This document shows, piece after piece, positions 11,797-12,652 of a stretch of 12,652 nucleotides of DNA (its first letter is position 1; each line of letters starts with the position of its first letter). This stretch comes from an uncultured Eubacteriales bacterium (GTDB lineage: Bacteria > Bacillota > Clostridia > Oscillospirales > Oscillospiraceae). The position numbers were made by a program, and so were the translations under genes. The notes below the pieces were generated by a model. That model did not search any database. It saw only the letters and a program-made list of their open reading frames with translations, and had not been told where the DNA came from. The DNA lies in NCBI GenBank assembly GCA_900554275.1, contig USGS01000047.1, positions 1 to 12,652 on the forward strand, given 5' to 3'.

Positions 11797-11888
11797 GGCG
11801 GTCGCTCCTTTGTCAATGGTTTCCGGCTTTGTCGGCCGGTCGTATCCAGATGGCCGCAATTTTCTTTTGTTCCTGCCAACTGTCCGAA

Positions 11889-11922
11889 ATTATACACCGC
11901 GCGGCGCAAAAGTTTTGTCGAA
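11889..11922 (-). promoter_or_regulatory. spoIIA promoter with a Spo0A box over the -35
   Basis: On the minus strand a perfect TATAAT lies at 11889-11894, about 93 bp upstream of spoIIAA. The hexamer 17 bp before it (11912-11917, CAAAAC) is not a recognisable -35. A perfect 0A box, TGTCGAA on the plus strand (11916-11922), overlaps that spot. This is the layout of Spo0A-activated promoters in which the regulator replaces a poor -35. I see no sigma-H-type GAAT -10 here. Confidence 0.65.
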
Positions 11923-11941
11923 TTTGGTCGGGAATGAAAAA

Positions 11942-11970
11942 GAAAGAGACCGGATAAACCGGTCTCTTTC
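11942..11970 (-). terminator. Intrinsic terminator of valS
   Basis: GAAAGAGACCGG (11942-11953) and CCGGTCTCTTTC (11959-11970) form a perfect 12 bp stem with a 5-base loop, extended by A-T pairs on both sides. On the minus strand it is followed by TTTTTCATT. It ends valS and insulates spoIIA, whose promoter starts about 20 bp further on. Confidence 0.9.
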
Positions 11971-11987
11971 TTTTTTCATGCATTCTT

Positions 11988-12652
11988 TTACAGTTTCATG
12001 GCGGCGGCAGACTCATCCAGCTTGGCGATGAGGGCGCGGGCCTTCTCCGCCTTTTCACGCTCCGCGTTGACCACGTTCTCCGGGGCGCGGGAGGTAAAGG
12101 ACTCGTTGGCCAGCTTGGCCTCGATGCGCTGCAGGTTCTCCTCCGCCTTCTTACGCTCGGCGGCGATGCGCTCCAGCTCCTTGGCAATGTCCACCAGCTC
12201 AGACATGGGCATATAGACAGTGGCATCGTGGGTGGCCACCGTGACCATGCCGGTCAGATTGGCGGGAGCGGCGGTGAGCACGGTCAGCTCGCTGGCATAG
12301 GCCATGCGGGTGATGAAGTGCGCGCCGACGGTATAGTTATCGGGCTTATCGGTGACCAGGATGACCTGGGCCTTGCGGCTGGGCGGCACGTTCATCTCGG
12401 CGCGGCGGGCGCGGATGGCGGAGATGGCGTCCTTAACGGCCTCCATAGCGCTCTCGGCCTCCGGGAAGGACAGGGCGCCCTGATACTCCGGCCACTTGGC
12501 GGAGATGAGGTACTGGCCCTCGTGGGGCAGTGCCTGCCAGATCTCCTCGGTGATGAAGGGCATGAACGGGTGCAGCAGCTCCAGGATACGCAGGAGGACG
12601 TAGCACAGCACGTTCTCGGCGGCCAGCTTGGCGGCGGGATCGTCGCCGTTGA
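11988..12652 (-). CDS. valS: Valyl-tRNA synthetase, C-terminal part (5' end outside the window)
   Basis: About 220 residues of the C terminus are visible, open through the right edge. The anticodon-binding helical domain is recognised by LLHPFMPFITEEIWQ and the later IRARRAEMNVPPSRKAQV. The end is the ValS-specific coiled coil (ELVDIAKELERIAAERKKAE through EREKAEKARALIAKLDE), which binds tRNA and is often absent from other class I synthetases. The catalytic HIGH and KMSKS motifs and the editing domain lie upstream, outside the window. A GTG within this frame at 12609-12611 is internal, not the start. The gene has its own terminator 18 bp after the stop. ValS charges tRNA-Val. I see no folC fragment downstream; spoIIA follows instead. 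Confidence 0.95.
   Translation of the reverse strand, partial: NGDDPAAKLAAENVLCYVLLRILELLHPFMPFITEEIWQALPHEGQYLISAKWPEYQGALSFPEAESAMEAVKDAISAIRARRAEMNVPPSRKAQVILVTDKPDNYTVGAHFITRMAYASELTVLTAAPANLTGMVTVATHDATVYMPMSELVDIAKELERIAAERKKAEENLQRIEAKLANESFTSRAPENVVNAEREKAEKARALIAKLDESAAAMKL

Noticed and set aside
12609..12611. GTG as the start of a short independent gene at the right edge
   Set aside because: The frame continues upstream to the window edge with ValS-like sequence, so this codon is internal to valS.

Overview
The window reads as a chromosomal segment of a GC-rich, endospore-forming Clostridia bacterium. I infer an Oscillospiraceae-type gut anaerobe (Flavonifractor, Lawsonibacter or Dysosmobacter-like) from the spoIIA sporulation operon, the Gram-positive hprK and whiA genes, the zinc-ribbon L28 and the strong GC3 bias. 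The genus is a guess. I see no phage, insertion sequence, CRISPR array, tRNA or rRNA.

Layout. Positions 1-4305 (minus strand) hold hprK, a ROK glucokinase, murB, rapZ and the 5' part of whiA. Positions 4306-4504 are a divergent promoter region serving hprK and rpmB. rpmB (plus strand) ends in a strong terminator and a second hairpin. Positions 4800-7748 (minus) carry pcrA followed by a small DUF2500-type membrane protein. Positions 7749-7923 are a second divergent control region. Positions 7924-10121 (plus) are a three-gene operon: a 39-residue membrane peptide, a radical SAM protein with a helix-hairpin-helix, and a DUF4130 protein. A shared terminator at 10197-10220 separates it from the convergent spoIIAA-spoIIAB-sigF operon (10328-11796, minus). 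The 3' end of valS (11988-12652, minus) enters from the right, with its terminator just upstream of the spoIIA promoter.

The most interesting part is the plus-strand operon at 7836-10121. Its promoter is a perfect consensus (TTGACA, 17 bp, TATAAT) with a perfect LexA-type box, GAAC-N4-GTTC, lying between the -35 and -10. One-mismatch copies sit on either side at 27 and 29 bp spacing. This predicts DNA-damage (SOS) control of a putative DNA modification or repair radical SAM enzyme, its usual partner, and a previously unannotated small membrane peptide. The radical SAM protein also ends in QLSLF, a match to the sliding-clamp (DnaN) binding motif. Together this suggests a clamp-tethered, SOS-induced DNA-acting radical SAM system whose chemistry is unknown.

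The other genes fit known pathways. HprK and the glucokinase act in carbon catabolite control, MurB in peptidoglycan precursor synthesis, and RapZ and WhiA in envelope, metabolism and division control. PcrA unwinds DNA in repair, and SpoIIAA/SpoIIAB/SigF start forespore gene expression. A perfect Spo0A box overlaps the expected -35 of the spoIIA promoter.
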